Part shown: positions 1 through 7,947 of the stretch, piece after piece
Position numbering within the stretch: position 1 is the first letter of the stretch
How the letters are laid out: each line of letters begins with the position of its first letter
From: Fervidobacterium sp.
GTDB taxonomy: Bacteria > Thermotogota > Thermotogae > Thermotogales > Fervidobacteriaceae
Assembly (NCBI GenBank): GCA_026419195.1
Contig: JANZZV010000010.1
Span: forward strand, 1 to 64,000
DNA: 64,000 nt
Reading direction: 5' to 3'
Notes under the pieces: generated by a model
The model's database searches: none
What the model was told of the DNA's origin: nothing
Seen by the model: only the letters and a program-made list of their open reading frames with translations
Position numbers and translations under genes: made by a program

Positions 1-1161
1 TTTAGCAGCCTTCGCATCTTTTAAAATTTGCTGGATCTGAGCTAAATGCGCGGGATCATCCAATAAAATCGCAATCTTTTTGATAGCAGGTATTATTGTA
101 TAGTCTTTTATAGAGTAAATCTTTTTTAATTTTTCAATTAGTTGTTCCATTTCGTTATCATCAATTTCATAACTTAAGTAAATCCATCCTTTTTTCTTAA
201 CATCCGCTGCCATTTGGTTAAACATATTTTCTGCTTCTTTTGGCACTGAAGATTTCAAGGCCAATTTCTTTTGCCCTTCAAGCACCTGGTAACTATCTGG
301 ACTTAAGTTGTAAACCTTTGAAATTTGCATCATTATATTTTTAGCTTCTTCATCTTTAATATCAAAAGAAATGTACCTCCACTCATCTTTAGCTGGAGGA
401 ATTAAAGCTTCTGTTAACATTTTATATTCATTCAATCCACCAAAAACAAAAATTTTGGACTTATCCTTGGTCACATCGGCATATGTCCCCACTCCAAGTA
501 TTTGTCTAAGCTTTTCAATGTTAATCTGCCCATCGTACACCTGCCAAAAAGTTGCGAAGTTCTTTAAAATTTCCTCTGGACTTCCCAAATACAAAGTTTG
601 ATTCGCTGAATATGCATAGGAAAGGCCACTTACAGAGAGCACCATTCTTATAATTTCTTCCAGAGTTGAGTTATTTGCTTTAATATTTATATTTTTGTTT
701 TTGGCACTATCGTACAAAATGATTTTCAAACCAAAAAACTCTGCAAGATCTTTAAAGAAAACATCCGTCTTCATATTGATAAAGTTTGCTGTTAACCTTT
801 TAGAGCTTGTGCTGTAAGGAAATCTTACATACAACTTGCTACCTATGACATCATAAGTAGCATTCACTGGCATCAGTGTATATACAAAGATATTAACTTG
901 ATTGTTAATCGAAATTATTTGAACACCTTCGACAGTTCCACTCGAAACTGGCAAGTAGGTTTTATTTTTTACACTATCGTTAACAAGAAAGTAATGAACT
1001 GTCCTGCTGTCGTTTTTACCATAATAAAGAACTTTTGGAGTTTTAGTAAATGATAAAATTACTGTAATTTGATTCGTAGAGGATACAAAGTTAACATCTG
1101 TAAGTTCCGAAAACGATAAAACCACAAACATCAATAAAAATGCAACCAGAACCTTCCTCAT
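1..1161 (-). CDS. pilQ: type IV pilus / type II secretion secretin (PilQ-like), C-terminal part cut by the window edge
   Basis: The reading frame stays open from an ATG at 1161 to the window edge (387 codons), so the C-terminal outer-membrane barrel lies outside. The start follows a G-rich Shine-Dalgarno (GGGGG) and encodes a signal peptide (MRKVLVAFLLMFVVLSFS). The visible part has an AMIN-like N-terminal region, then repeated short alpha/beta modules of the secretin N0/N1 kind, including segments resembling STN (around residues 130-180). Secretins form the outer-membrane ring for pilus or pseudopilus export. It is the last gene of the pilM-N-O-P order, which supports PilQ over other secretins. 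The family assignment rests mainly on context plus the N-domain pattern, because the diagnostic barrel is missing. Confidence 0.75.
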   Translation of the reverse strand, partial: MRKVLVAFLLMFVVLSFSELTDVNFVSSTNQITVILSFTKTPKVLYYGKNDSRTVHYFLVNDSVKNKTYLPVSSGTVEGVQIISINNQVNIFVYTLMPVNATYDVIGSKLYVRFPYSTSSKRLTANFINMKTDVFFKDLAEFFGLKIILYDSAKNKNINIKANNSTLEEIIRMVLSVSGLSYAYSANQTLYLGSPEEILKNFATFWQVYDGQINIEKLRQILGVGTYADVTKDKSKIFVFGGLNEYKMLTEALIPPAKDEWRYISFDIKDEEAKNIMMQISKVYNLSPDSYQVLEGQKKLALKSSVPKEAENMFNQMAADVKKKGWIYLSYEIDDNEMEQLIEKLKKIYSIKDYTIIPAIKKIAILLDDPAHLAQIQQILKDAKAAK

Positions 1162-1253
1162 CACTCACATCCCCCTAAAAAATTAATTTTCTGATCAAAA
1201 TTTAAAACCCTTAGACACCTTTTGGTTTATTCACTCATAATAAATTTAGTTGA

Positions 1254-1910
1254 CTATTGTTCAAGGTAACGTATCTTTTTTATTTTACCATCAGTTGTAT
1301 CAAGAACAACGACGAACGTAGGATTTACCTGAAGAACTTTGTACTTTCCATCTATTAGTTCGTTCTCAAGAGCGGACTTTACTTCATCTCCAGTCTGCAC
1401 ATAAACTTTTTTCATTTGCCTTCCATTATCTTCGATTGAAATGTAACCAACATAGTAAATTCCTTCGAGCTCAGTAAGTTCTCTTGCACTCAAACTCACT
1501 GATTCAGAAAGCGAAGGTTTTACAACTTGGCTTTCCGTTTTTTGAATGTTTTCATAATACTGAGTAAGAGTCTCTTCGTTTGTCTTTTTTTGACCTTGAT
1601 CTGCAAACAAAGAATCTTTCAAGCTTACCTTTAAATCAAGCTTGAAAGGTGAAAAAAAATCCGAAAAAGTTGACTCTGGAATCATATTTTCAAGCTCAGC
1701 TAAAGATATATTTGAAACATTTTCAAGCTGACTATTTGTACTTTCTTGGCTGCTTTGAGTCATAGTTTGCACGGAACCACTTTGAGAATTTGTTTGAGTT
1801 GTTTGAATTATGTTAGGTTTAGTGTTCATCTTAATAAGAACAAAAATAACTACAACCCAAATAAGAATGGCAACAACCAACAAAATGACTGTTCTTTTAT
1901 TTAAAGCCAT
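1254..1910 (-). CDS. PilP/GspC-like inner-membrane pilus assembly protein
   Basis: A short cytoplasmic N-terminus is followed by one membrane helix (about residues 7-27), then a long Ser/Thr/Gln-rich linker (about 30-70) and a C-terminal beta-rich domain (about 145-218). This is the layout of PilP and GspC, which bridge the inner-membrane PilN/PilO complex to the secretin. I chose ATG 1910 because GGGAGGTG lies 6 bases upstream; an in-frame GTG at 1919 would sit inside that site. It starts just after the pilO-like stop and precedes the secretin gene. Sequence similarity to PilP is weak, so the name comes from architecture and position. Confidence 0.6.
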   Translation of the reverse strand: MALNKRTVILLVVAILIWVVVIFVLIKMNTKPNIIQTTQTNSQSGSVQTMTQSSQESTNSQLENVSNISLAELENMIPESTFSDFFSPFKLDLKVSLKDSLFADQGQKKTNEETLTQYYENIQKTESQVVKPSLSESVSLSARELTELEGIYYVGYISIEDNGRQMKKVYVQTGDEVKSALENELIDGKYKVLQVNPTFVVVLDTTDGKIKKIRYLEQ

Positions 1911-1911
1911 T

Positions 1912-2319
1912 TCATTCACCTCCCGTTTTCAAGGATATGTAGTAGATTACAGGAGTATCTTCAAATAATATAGGATAATCAACCCTTGCAGTCAAATAAA
2001 GGTAATTAATTTCAACAGTCTTATTATTTAATATTTTCTGAATGAGTTCTTTTACTTCAGATTCTATCAGCTCACCTTCTTTATTTAAAATCAATGAATT
2101 CATAAACTCTTGTCTTTTTGTTTCAAGAAATTTGGCTTCTTCTTCTGCCTGTTTCATCAAATTATGGCTTCTTGTTGTTTCTGACAGTAGGTTTTCAAAA
2201 TTCCTGAAATATTTGAAAAACGAACTATAAAAATAATAAGCACTGATAGCTACTGTAATCACAAGAAAAGCTAACGAAAACGCAAGAGCAAACTTTCTAC
2301 TTATAGTAATATTGTTCAT
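1912..2319 (-). CDS. PilO-like pilus assembly protein
   Basis: The 135-residue protein has one N-terminal membrane helix (about 10-32), a charged coiled-coil segment (about 38-75) and a short C-terminal beta-containing part. This matches a small PilO, which pairs with PilN in the inner membrane to form the alignment platform of the type IV pilus. Its ATG overlaps the stop of the preceding gene as TAATG, so the two are probably translationally coupled. It is shorter than proteobacterial PilO (about 200 residues). The assignment is from gene order and topology. Confidence 0.6.
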   Translation of the reverse strand: MNNITISRKFALAFSLAFLVITVAISAYYFYSSFFKYFRNFENLLSETTRSHNLMKQAEEEAKFLETKRQEFMNSLILNKEGELIESEVKELIQKILNNKTVEINYLYLTARVDYPILFEDTPVIYYISLKTGGE

Positions 2320-2879
2320 TATTTCATTCCCTCCACGACATAATGAAAGTATTTTGTATTTGAGAAAAACGTCTTTTCCTCGACTAACTGCACAGAAACA
2401 TTCTGATACACTTTTGAAAGTCGTTCATAAATTGTCGAAGTAGAAACCTTTGTCTCTAATCCATACTCATAAAATTCAATTCTCAGTCTTGTTCCATCGT
2501 ATACCATTTCCTTCAAAAATACCTTATTTGGTATTGAGGAACAAAGTTCTGAAAAGTAGTTCAGAAAATAATTACTCTTGTAAATATCCAGTAGTTGTTT
2601 TTTAATCTCTAAATTTGCTTTGCTGATTTCCGTAAACTTTTTTTGAAACGATGATTGTAAATTTTTTATCTGGTTCTCGATACTACCTATGTTAAAATCC
2701 GAAAGATTATTAAAGATAACTGGATATTTTCCTAAAAGCTCACCTACCCGCAAAATCCTAATTTGGTAAGAAACGAAGATAAGCGCTAACGATGGTAACA
2801 AACAAAATAATAATAATATGAGGAAAGTCTTTAACTTAAAAACCCTTACCTTACCATTTGATAGATTTAACCTTTCCAA
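2319..2879 (-). CDS. PilN-like pilus assembly protein
   Basis: It has a short cytoplasmic N-terminus, one membrane helix (about residues 16-38), a coiled-coil stretch (about 65-95) and a C-terminal ferredoxin-like domain, as in PilN/GspL C-terminal modules. PilN contacts PilM through its cytoplasmic tail and PilO in the periplasm. Translation starts at TTG 2879 behind GGGGG; the gene overlaps the end of pilM by 29 bases and abuts pilO by TAATG. Name inferred from order pilM-N-O-P-Q and topology. Confidence 0.65.
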   Translation of the reverse strand: MERLNLSNGKVRVFKLKTFLILLLFCLLPSLALIFVSYQIRILRVGELLGKYPVIFNNLSDFNIGSIENQIKNLQSSFQKKFTEISKANLEIKKQLLDIYKSNYFLNYFSELCSSIPNKVFLKEMVYDGTRLRIEFYEYGLETKVSTSTIYERLSKVYQNVSVQLVEEKTFFSNTKYFHYVVEGMK

Positions 2880-3771
2880 GTTCTAACCCCCCTCTGTAAA
2901 GAAGACCGGCATCTGCATAGGTCAATTTCTGTGGTATGTTAAGTATAGTTATTGGTTCAGTAAGTTTTTCTCTAAAATCCCATTGAAGTTGCAAGATGGC
3001 TTCTTTAAGTACTTTAAAATCGCAGATCAAACACAGACCTGCAATTTGGTTGATTGTTATTTTCTCGATTTCTGTAGTATTTATAGATATAATCAATTCT
3101 CTTTCCAGTAAACCAACTATGTCCGGAGATAAAGTATCAATAATCTTTCTTGCTGCTTCGATCAAATCTTCGTTGTTGCTCCGCTCTATTTCCGAAATTC
3201 CGAAACCGGTTTCCTCTTTTACAATTTTATTTATATCTTCAAGTGCAAAGTCTATAATTCTGATTCCTATAACTCTATCACCGTTCATCACAACTACACC
3301 AGAATTCATTCGTCCAAGTACCAGGTACATCCAATACCCTGGTAACTTCTTAACAATGATTAAGTCAGAAAAAATATTTGGATAGGCTACGTCTGGTTCA
3401 AAATTGATATTTCTCGACAATTTGTACTGTAAGTAATCCGATTTTTTCACATAAAGAGCGAGTACTTTGTCCTGGATACTTTTGACATATCCAACATTTA
3501 TTTCATCGTTAATATCAGTAACACTTTTCAATTCAAGTTCGACAATTCTTCTCACATCTTTTTCGTTCTTCACTACTGGTAATTCAATAAAGGCTGTTTG
3601 AATAATATCAAACGGAAGATTCATAACAACAATATCCTCCGGATCAGGTAACAATCTTTGTTCAGAGTATCCTTTTACAAATATATTTCCTCCAAAATAT
3701 GAACCACTTAGTATATGGTTTTCAGGATGATCAAGATTGTAAACTAAGATTCTGTGCTTGAAAATACCCAA
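2851..3771 (-). CDS. pilM: PilM-like actin-fold pilus assembly protein
   Basis: This 306-residue soluble protein stands where PilM is found, directly upstream of pilN. PilM is a cytoplasmic FtsA/actin-like ATPase that binds the N-terminal tail of PilN and links the platform to the motor ATPases. The early segment with conserved acidic and glycine positions and the central region around residues 150-185 fit a divergent actin fold, but classic phosphate loops are hard to see. The likely start is TTG 3771, with GGGGGAG five bases upstream. The protein is shorter than typical PilM (about 350), so the fold call is tentative. Confidence 0.6.
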   Translation of the reverse strand: MGIFKHRILVYNLDHPENHILSGSYFGGNIFVKGYSEQRLLPDPEDIVVMNLPFDIIQTAFIELPVVKNEKDVRRIVELELKSVTDINDEINVGYVKSIQDKVLALYVKKSDYLQYKLSRNINFEPDVAYPNIFSDLIIVKKLPGYWMYLVLGRMNSGVVVMNGDRVIGIRIIDFALEDINKIVKEETGFGISEIERSNNEDLIEAARKIIDTLSPDIVGLLERELIISINTTEIEKITINQIAGLCLICDFKVLKEAILQLQWDFREKLTEPITILNIPQKLTYADAGLLYRGGLELGKVKSIKW

Positions 3772-3772
3772 T

Positions 3773-4120
3773 TTATCTCCCCCTTGAAACCTCGAATAAT
3801 ATTGGCTCTATTGTTATCTGGAATGGTTTGTTTAGACAATACGTATCACTTTTTGCAAAACAAAATGGATTTACAAGTAAACCGTTGATGTTTTCATCAT
3901 AAAGTTTTTCGTTTTTTATTAAAGTGCCATCGCTTTTTCTAAGAGTACAGATCCCTTTTTCATAATATTTTGTAAAACTTCCCTTCCATAATCCAGAGTA
4001 AACAATTGTTTCAAAAAAATAGTATGTAAAATCAATATCAGTAATGTTGAAAAGGTTCACGGATACAATTAAAACAATACAAATAATTATAGTTAAACAT
4101 GTGAGTAGTTCTACAATCAT
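3773..4120 (-). CDS. pilin/pseudopilin-like small membrane protein with almost no leader
   Basis: The protein begins MIVELLTCLTIIICIVLIVS, which resembles the hydrophobic N-terminus of a mature type IV pilin or pseudopilin, with Glu close to the +5 position. Unlike normal prepilins there is no Lys/Arg leader ending in Gly before it. ATG 4120 is favoured by GGAGGT four bases upstream; an in-frame TTG at 4132 would only add MEVN, still without a Gly-cleavage site. The rest (about 90 residues) has several Cys and aromatic residues. It lies between pilC and pilM. It may be a minor pseudopilin that escapes processing or simply an anchored accessory protein. Confidence 0.5.
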   Translation of the reverse strand: MIVELLTCLTIIICIVLIVSVNLFNITDIDFTYYFFETIVYSGLWKGSFTKYYEKGICTLRKSDGTLIKNEKLYDENINGLLVNPFCFAKSDTYCLNKPFQITIEPILFEVSRGR

Positions 4121-4152
4121 ATTTACCTCCAATATTTTATCTCATTTCTTCT

Positions 4153-5364
4153 TCATCTACCAAATTGACCTTGCATTTGGAATATCGTTGAATACATTGT
4201 AAAGGCTATGAATGCTATGAAAAGACCAACAAAGGCTATCAAGGCTGGTTCTATCAAACTCACAAGTTTTTTTGTATCTGTAAGGATCTCTTCTTCATAA
4301 AAATCTGCAACCTTTTCCATAACAGTATCAAGTTTACCAGTTTCTTCACCTGTACCTACCATCTCATAAACAATTTGGGGAAATATTCCAGTTCGTTTCA
4401 AAGAATCTTTTAAACCGCTACCAGCTTTAACTTCATCGATAACCCGAGAAATAATGGATATAAACCTCGGGTTATTGGAAGCTTTTGCAGCCATATCAAG
4501 CGCGTTAACCATCGGAACCCCACTACCAATAAGTACTCCAAGTGTTCGAGTAAATCGCTCATTGGCCATTTTCTGCCTTAGCTTTCGAATTGGCGGAAAT
4601 AGGTTCCCCAGGAAATCTTTTACATAAGCACCATAAACAGTATCAAGAAAAACTTTGATTCCAAAACCCAAACCAATTGCTATTGGAGCTAGTATATACC
4701 ATTGATGTGTGAAAATATAGTTGAGTTTTACAAGCATTCCAAGTACCCCACCTTTTGGTGTTGTACCAAACACAGATATAAGCCTTGGTAATATAAATAC
4801 CGATATTACAATAACCACAATAATGGCAAAACCAAGTATAAACATTGGATAAGCCATCGATGATTTTACTTGCTCTCTAAGTCTGTTGACACCTTCATAA
4901 TAGTTTGCTACCTTTTTCATTGTAACATCAAGAACACCGCCTTCTTCTCCTGCACGAACCATATTTATGAATATAGAATCAAATACGCCTTGACGTTCGA
5001 GTGCAGATGAAAAAGACATACCACCTTTCATATCTGATGCTACTTCCTTTAATACGTTTCTAAACTTCTTCGAAAATACTTCTTGTTCAGACAAAGTCAT
5101 CACCGCATCAGCAAGTCTAATACCTGCAGATATCATTGTCTCCAATTGTCTTGCAAAGAGCACAATATCTTTAAGTTTAGCCTGAAACAGATTTTTTTTC
5201 CGCCCAACATTTGATTGTCTTTCTCTGATATTCTTTTGAACAAGATCCGTAACCAATATACCTTGTTGTTTTAACTTATCAATGGCTTCTTTAACGCTCT
5301 CTGCTTGTATAACTCCTTTTAGCTTTTTGCCACTCCGATCAACTCCTTTGTATTCAAAAACCAA
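4153..5364 (-). CDS. pilC: type IV pilus / type II secretion inner-membrane platform protein PilC/GspF
   Basis: The protein shows the duplicated GspF/PilC cytoplasmic domains (about residues 65-185 and 265-390), each followed by membrane helices, with the family pattern FARQLETMISAGIRL near the first and FTRTLGVLIGSGVP near the second. It is the polytopic platform around which the assembly and retraction ATPases work. Length (403 aa) is normal for the family. I start it at TTG 5364, giving MVFEYKGVDRSGK, the standard PilC opening, with GAGGTGAT upstream; an in-frame ATG at 5382 has no such site. No pilB/pilT ATPase gene is in view. Confidence 0.93.
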   Translation of the reverse strand: MVFEYKGVDRSGKKLKGVIQAESVKEAIDKLKQQGILVTDLVQKNIRERQSNVGRKKNLFQAKLKDIVLFARQLETMISAGIRLADAVMTLSEQEVFSKKFRNVLKEVASDMKGGMSFSSALERQGVFDSIFINMVRAGEEGGVLDVTMKKVANYYEGVNRLREQVKSSMAYPMFILGFAIIVVIVISVFILPRLISVFGTTPKGGVLGMLVKLNYIFTHQWYILAPIAIGLGFGIKVFLDTVYGAYVKDFLGNLFPPIRKLRQKMANERFTRTLGVLIGSGVPMVNALDMAAKASNNPRFISIISRVIDEVKAGSGLKDSLKRTGIFPQIVYEMVGTGEETGKLDTVMEKVADFYEEEILTDTKKLVSLIEPALIAFVGLFIAFIAFTMYSTIFQMQGQFGR

Positions 5365-5400
5365 AATTATCACCTCGCACATTTATAATTTAACTTTGTA

Positions 5401-6069
5401 CTAAAACTTTACATCTTCCAAAATCCTTCCATTTTCAAGTACTATCTTTCGTTCACACAAATCACGAAATACCTCAGGCTCATGAGTAGCAATTAAAAAA
5501 CCTTTGTTTTCATCTTTAAAAGTTTTCAAAATATCTCTTATAAAGAAAATACCTTTTAAGTCAAGTCCGGCGGTCGGTTCATCAAAAATCAAAAATTCAG
5601 GCTTATGAATTAAAATAGAAGCAATAGCAACCTTCCTTTGCTCTCCTCCAGATAATCTGAACGGAGAACTTTTAAGCACAGAATCTTGCAGTCCCACTTT
5701 TCTTAGCAAAGATAACAAATCATCCTTGTTGTATGGAACATCAAAATTTCTTGCTACATAAGTTACTTCTTCCTCTACAGTTTCACTAAAAAATTGCCTT
5801 TCCGGAATTTGGAAGGCAACACCTAACTTTCTTCTAAAATTGTATGCTTCTTCAAATGGATTCACACCATCGTATAAAATAGTTCCAAATGAAGGTTTCA
5901 AAAGTAAGTCTAACAAATAAATTAATGTTGTTTTCCCTGAACCTGTGTTTCCAACAAGAAGTATTCTTTCATTTGTTGTAAAAGACAAACTTATACCTTT
6001 TAAAGCCGTCTTTTCTAACTCTGTACCTTTTTCAAAGATAACGTATACATTTTTCAGTTCTATTTTCAA
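5401..6069 (-). CDS. energy-coupling-factor type ABC transporter ATP-binding protein
   Basis: All ABC ATPase motifs are present: Walker A GNTGSGKTT (about residue 41), Q-loop region AFQIPERQFF, signature LSGGEQRK (about 141), Walker B LIFDEPTAGLD and the switch His in ATHEPE. The Q-loop sequence and the EQRKVAIAS segment are typical of EcfA/CbiO ATPases that energise vitamin or metal uptake. Neither a second ATPase nor EcfT or an S component is adjacent, so it probably works with partners encoded elsewhere. The start is TTG 6069 behind AGGTGAT. The substrate cannot be told. Confidence 0.85.
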   Translation of the reverse strand: MKIELKNVYVIFEKGTELEKTALKGISLSFTTNERILLVGNTGSGKTTLIYLLDLLLKPSFGTILYDGVNPFEEAYNFRRKLGVAFQIPERQFFSETVEEEVTYVARNFDVPYNKDDLLSLLRKVGLQDSVLKSSPFRLSGGEQRKVAIASILIHKPEFLIFDEPTAGLDLKGIFFIRDILKTFKDENKGFLIATHEPEVFRDLCERKIVLENGRILEDVKF

Positions 6070-6075
6070 AATAAA

Positions 6076-6705
6076 TCACCTTTCATATTTTATGGAAAGA
6101 TATATCCTTATACCGCCTTCTTTCCAAATATCTTCTACATTACCAAAGATCTCTTTCATGTAGTTCTTTATCCTTTCTCCTCCTTTGTTGTGATATGCAA
6201 CAATTTGCAAAGTACCTGAATATTCCAAATGCTGGAACGCACCTTCTATAAGCTTCATCCAAACTTCTTTTCCAGCAACTATCGGTGGATTGGAAATTAT
6301 GTGATTAAACTTCATATCATCCCATGGTTCATACAGATCTCCTTGACGTATATCTGCATCGATATTATTATCCTTAGCGTTAATCTTTGCAAATTCAACA
6401 GCACGTTTGTTTATATCAGACATATAAATTTGTATTGTTGGAAACTCTTTTTTTAGAGTTATTCCAATAACACCGTATCCACAACCTATATCAAGCACTC
6501 TTCCAGTCAAAGGATTACAATTTTCTAAAAGTATCTGCGTTGCCTTATCGATTTTGCCAAACGAGTAAACACTTGAAGGAGTCTTAAACTTGTAAATATG
6601 CCCATTCTTAAGTTTCAGTTCAACCTCTTTTATCCTTAAGATAGATTGTGGTTCTTCAGAATAGTAATGTTCAAATTTCTTTTTTTCATCTTTACTGTTT
6701 CTCAA
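6076..6705 (-). CDS. class I SAM-dependent methyltransferase (RsmC/RlmG-like small MTS domain)
   Basis: A Rossmann methyltransferase core is clear: motif I VLDIGCGYGVIG (about residue 68), an acidic motif II (YMSDINKRAVEFAK) and the catalytic NPP motif in ISNPPIVAG (about 136). NPP is typical of N-methyltransferases acting on bases or amides, and this arrangement is that of the MTS family including the 16S rRNA guanine-N2 methyltransferase RsmC. It is a single-domain version of 209 residues, whereas RsmC has a duplicated domain. It starts at TTG 6705 behind GGGAGGTG and overlaps the stop of the upstream GAF/GGDEF gene by four bases. Confidence 0.82.
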   Translation of the reverse strand: MRNSKDEKKKFEHYYSEEPQSILRIKEVELKLKNGHIYKFKTPSSVYSFGKIDKATQILLENCNPLTGRVLDIGCGYGVIGITLKKEFPTIQIYMSDINKRAVEFAKINAKDNNIDADIRQGDLYEPWDDMKFNHIISNPPIVAGKEVWMKLIEGAFQHLEYSGTLQIVAYHNKGGERIKNYMKEIFGNVEDIWKEGGIRIYLSIKYER

Positions 6706-7784
6706 AACTTTACACCTCCCAAACTTTTCGCAAAGTTTTCTACAATTTTTTTGTAAACATTAACATCTAAAGCTTCCAGCAAAGAGTCCAAATCTTTTCC
6801 ATCTTTTCCATATTCGCACAAACTCATCAAAATTTCTACATGAGTATTAACTTCTTTTCCAAAATCTTCCAAATAGCTTTGTATTCGTTCTAAAAGAGCT
6901 TTCGGAGTTTCTTTGGATATACTCAAAATCACAAATGTTCCACCACGAAGTGAAGCAATCAAATCACTTTTTCTCGATATTTTTGTTAGCAATCTTCCCA
7001 TCTTCTTCAATAACATATTACCAAATTCAACACCCCTGCTGCGCAAAATGTCGTCAAAATTGTTTATTTTCACACGTACCAAGTATAAATTGCTTGATTC
7101 TCGCTTAGCGATAGCAACATATCTATCAAAGTAGTTTCCAAGAGATTTAGAATTTGGTAAAAATGTTACAGGATCTACCATCAATAATCTATTTACCTCT
7201 TCGTATTTTTCTTTCAATTCTTTTATCAATCCAAATCTCTCTAAAGATAAAGATAACAAATCAGAAATCATTTCAGCTACCGGAATAAAATTCTTCCTTT
7301 CGAACACATCTTCACTTTCCCAAGAATCAAGGTTAAAAAACCCGACGATTCTCCTATGTACACGTATAGGAATGGAAACAAATGCTTTAATGTTTTGTAT
7401 GCTCCGAACAGAATCTTTCAAACTTTCATCTATATTACCTAATTTATTTGATAACTCTTTTATTAAGTCGAGATTTCTTCTTTTAATTACGTAAACATGT
7501 TTAAAACGTCGCATTATAATCTCTTTTTCATCAAACTTTATTTTTTCCAACAACCTGTAATCATGATTATAAGCAGCCACATAATAAAATGTTCCTTCTT
7601 CATCTCTAAGTAATACACTGCCACTATTGATAAAATTTACGTTCTCCACAACTGATTCTAAAAGCATTTCGTAATCCTTTCTTTTTAAAGAGGTCTCTCT
7701 TTCTGTAGACAGATTCAAAAGAGTCTTGCTGAATTCAAAAAACATCTTATTAAACTCTTTTTCCGAGTTTAACTTACTTTTCAT
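6702..7784 (-). CDS. GAF domain protein with degenerate GGDEF domain
   Basis: Residues about 10-190 form a GAF-type sensor domain and about 200-355 a GGDEF-family domain. The signature loop reads RGGTF instead of GG(D/E)EF, which removes the acidic metal/catalytic residues, so diguanylate cyclase activity is unlikely. An RxxD motif (RKSD) lies exactly five residues before the loop, the position of the allosteric c-di-GMP I-site, suggesting a receptor role. ATG 7784 is preferred over GTG 7793 because GAGGTGG lies just upstream. It overlaps the tiny membrane gene upstream and the methyltransferase downstream, so it is probably in one transcript with the pilus genes. Confidence 0.8.
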   Translation of the reverse strand: MKSKLNSEKEFNKMFFEFSKTLLNLSTERETSLKRKDYEMLLESVVENVNFINSGSVLLRDEEGTFYYVAAYNHDYRLLEKIKFDEKEIIMRRFKHVYVIKRRNLDLIKELSNKLGNIDESLKDSVRSIQNIKAFVSIPIRVHRRIVGFFNLDSWESEDVFERKNFIPVAEMISDLLSLSLERFGLIKELKEKYEEVNRLLMVDPVTFLPNSKSLGNYFDRYVAIAKRESSNLYLVRVKINNFDDILRSRGVEFGNMLLKKMGRLLTKISRKSDLIASLRGGTFVILSISKETPKALLERIQSYLEDFGKEVNTHVEILMSLCEYGKDGKDLDSLLEALDVNVYKKIVENFAKSLGGVKF

Positions 7785-7908
7785 TTCTTCCACCTCTTGA
7801 AAAAAGCTTTACAAAAATTCTTGTTAAGAAAAAGAACAGGAATAAAACTCCTATCAAGAAAAAATAACCTATTATTCCTATTCTTATGGCATTTAGAAAG
7901 TCACTCAT
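7774..7908 (-). CDS. 44-residue single-span membrane protein, possible sodium-pump decarboxylase gamma (OadG-like)
   Basis: A short frame starts at ATG 7908, eight bases after GAGGTGA, and encodes MSDFLNAIRIGIIGYFFL, a membrane helix (about residues 9-29), and a basic tail; it ends at TAA 7774, overlapping the start of the next gene by 11 bases. It follows the decarboxylase beta-subunit gene by 40 bases. OadG/gamma subunits are small N-terminally anchored proteins that stabilise the sodium pump, and the position suits that role. It is much shorter than typical OadG (about 80-100 residues) and lacks the His-rich C-terminal tail, so the name is inference. Confidence 0.55.
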   Translation of the reverse strand: MSDFLNAIRIGIIGYFFLIGVLFLFFFLTRIFVKLFSRGGRNEK

Positions 7909-7947
7909 AGAATCACTCACCTCAACCAATTTTAAATTATTAATAAG

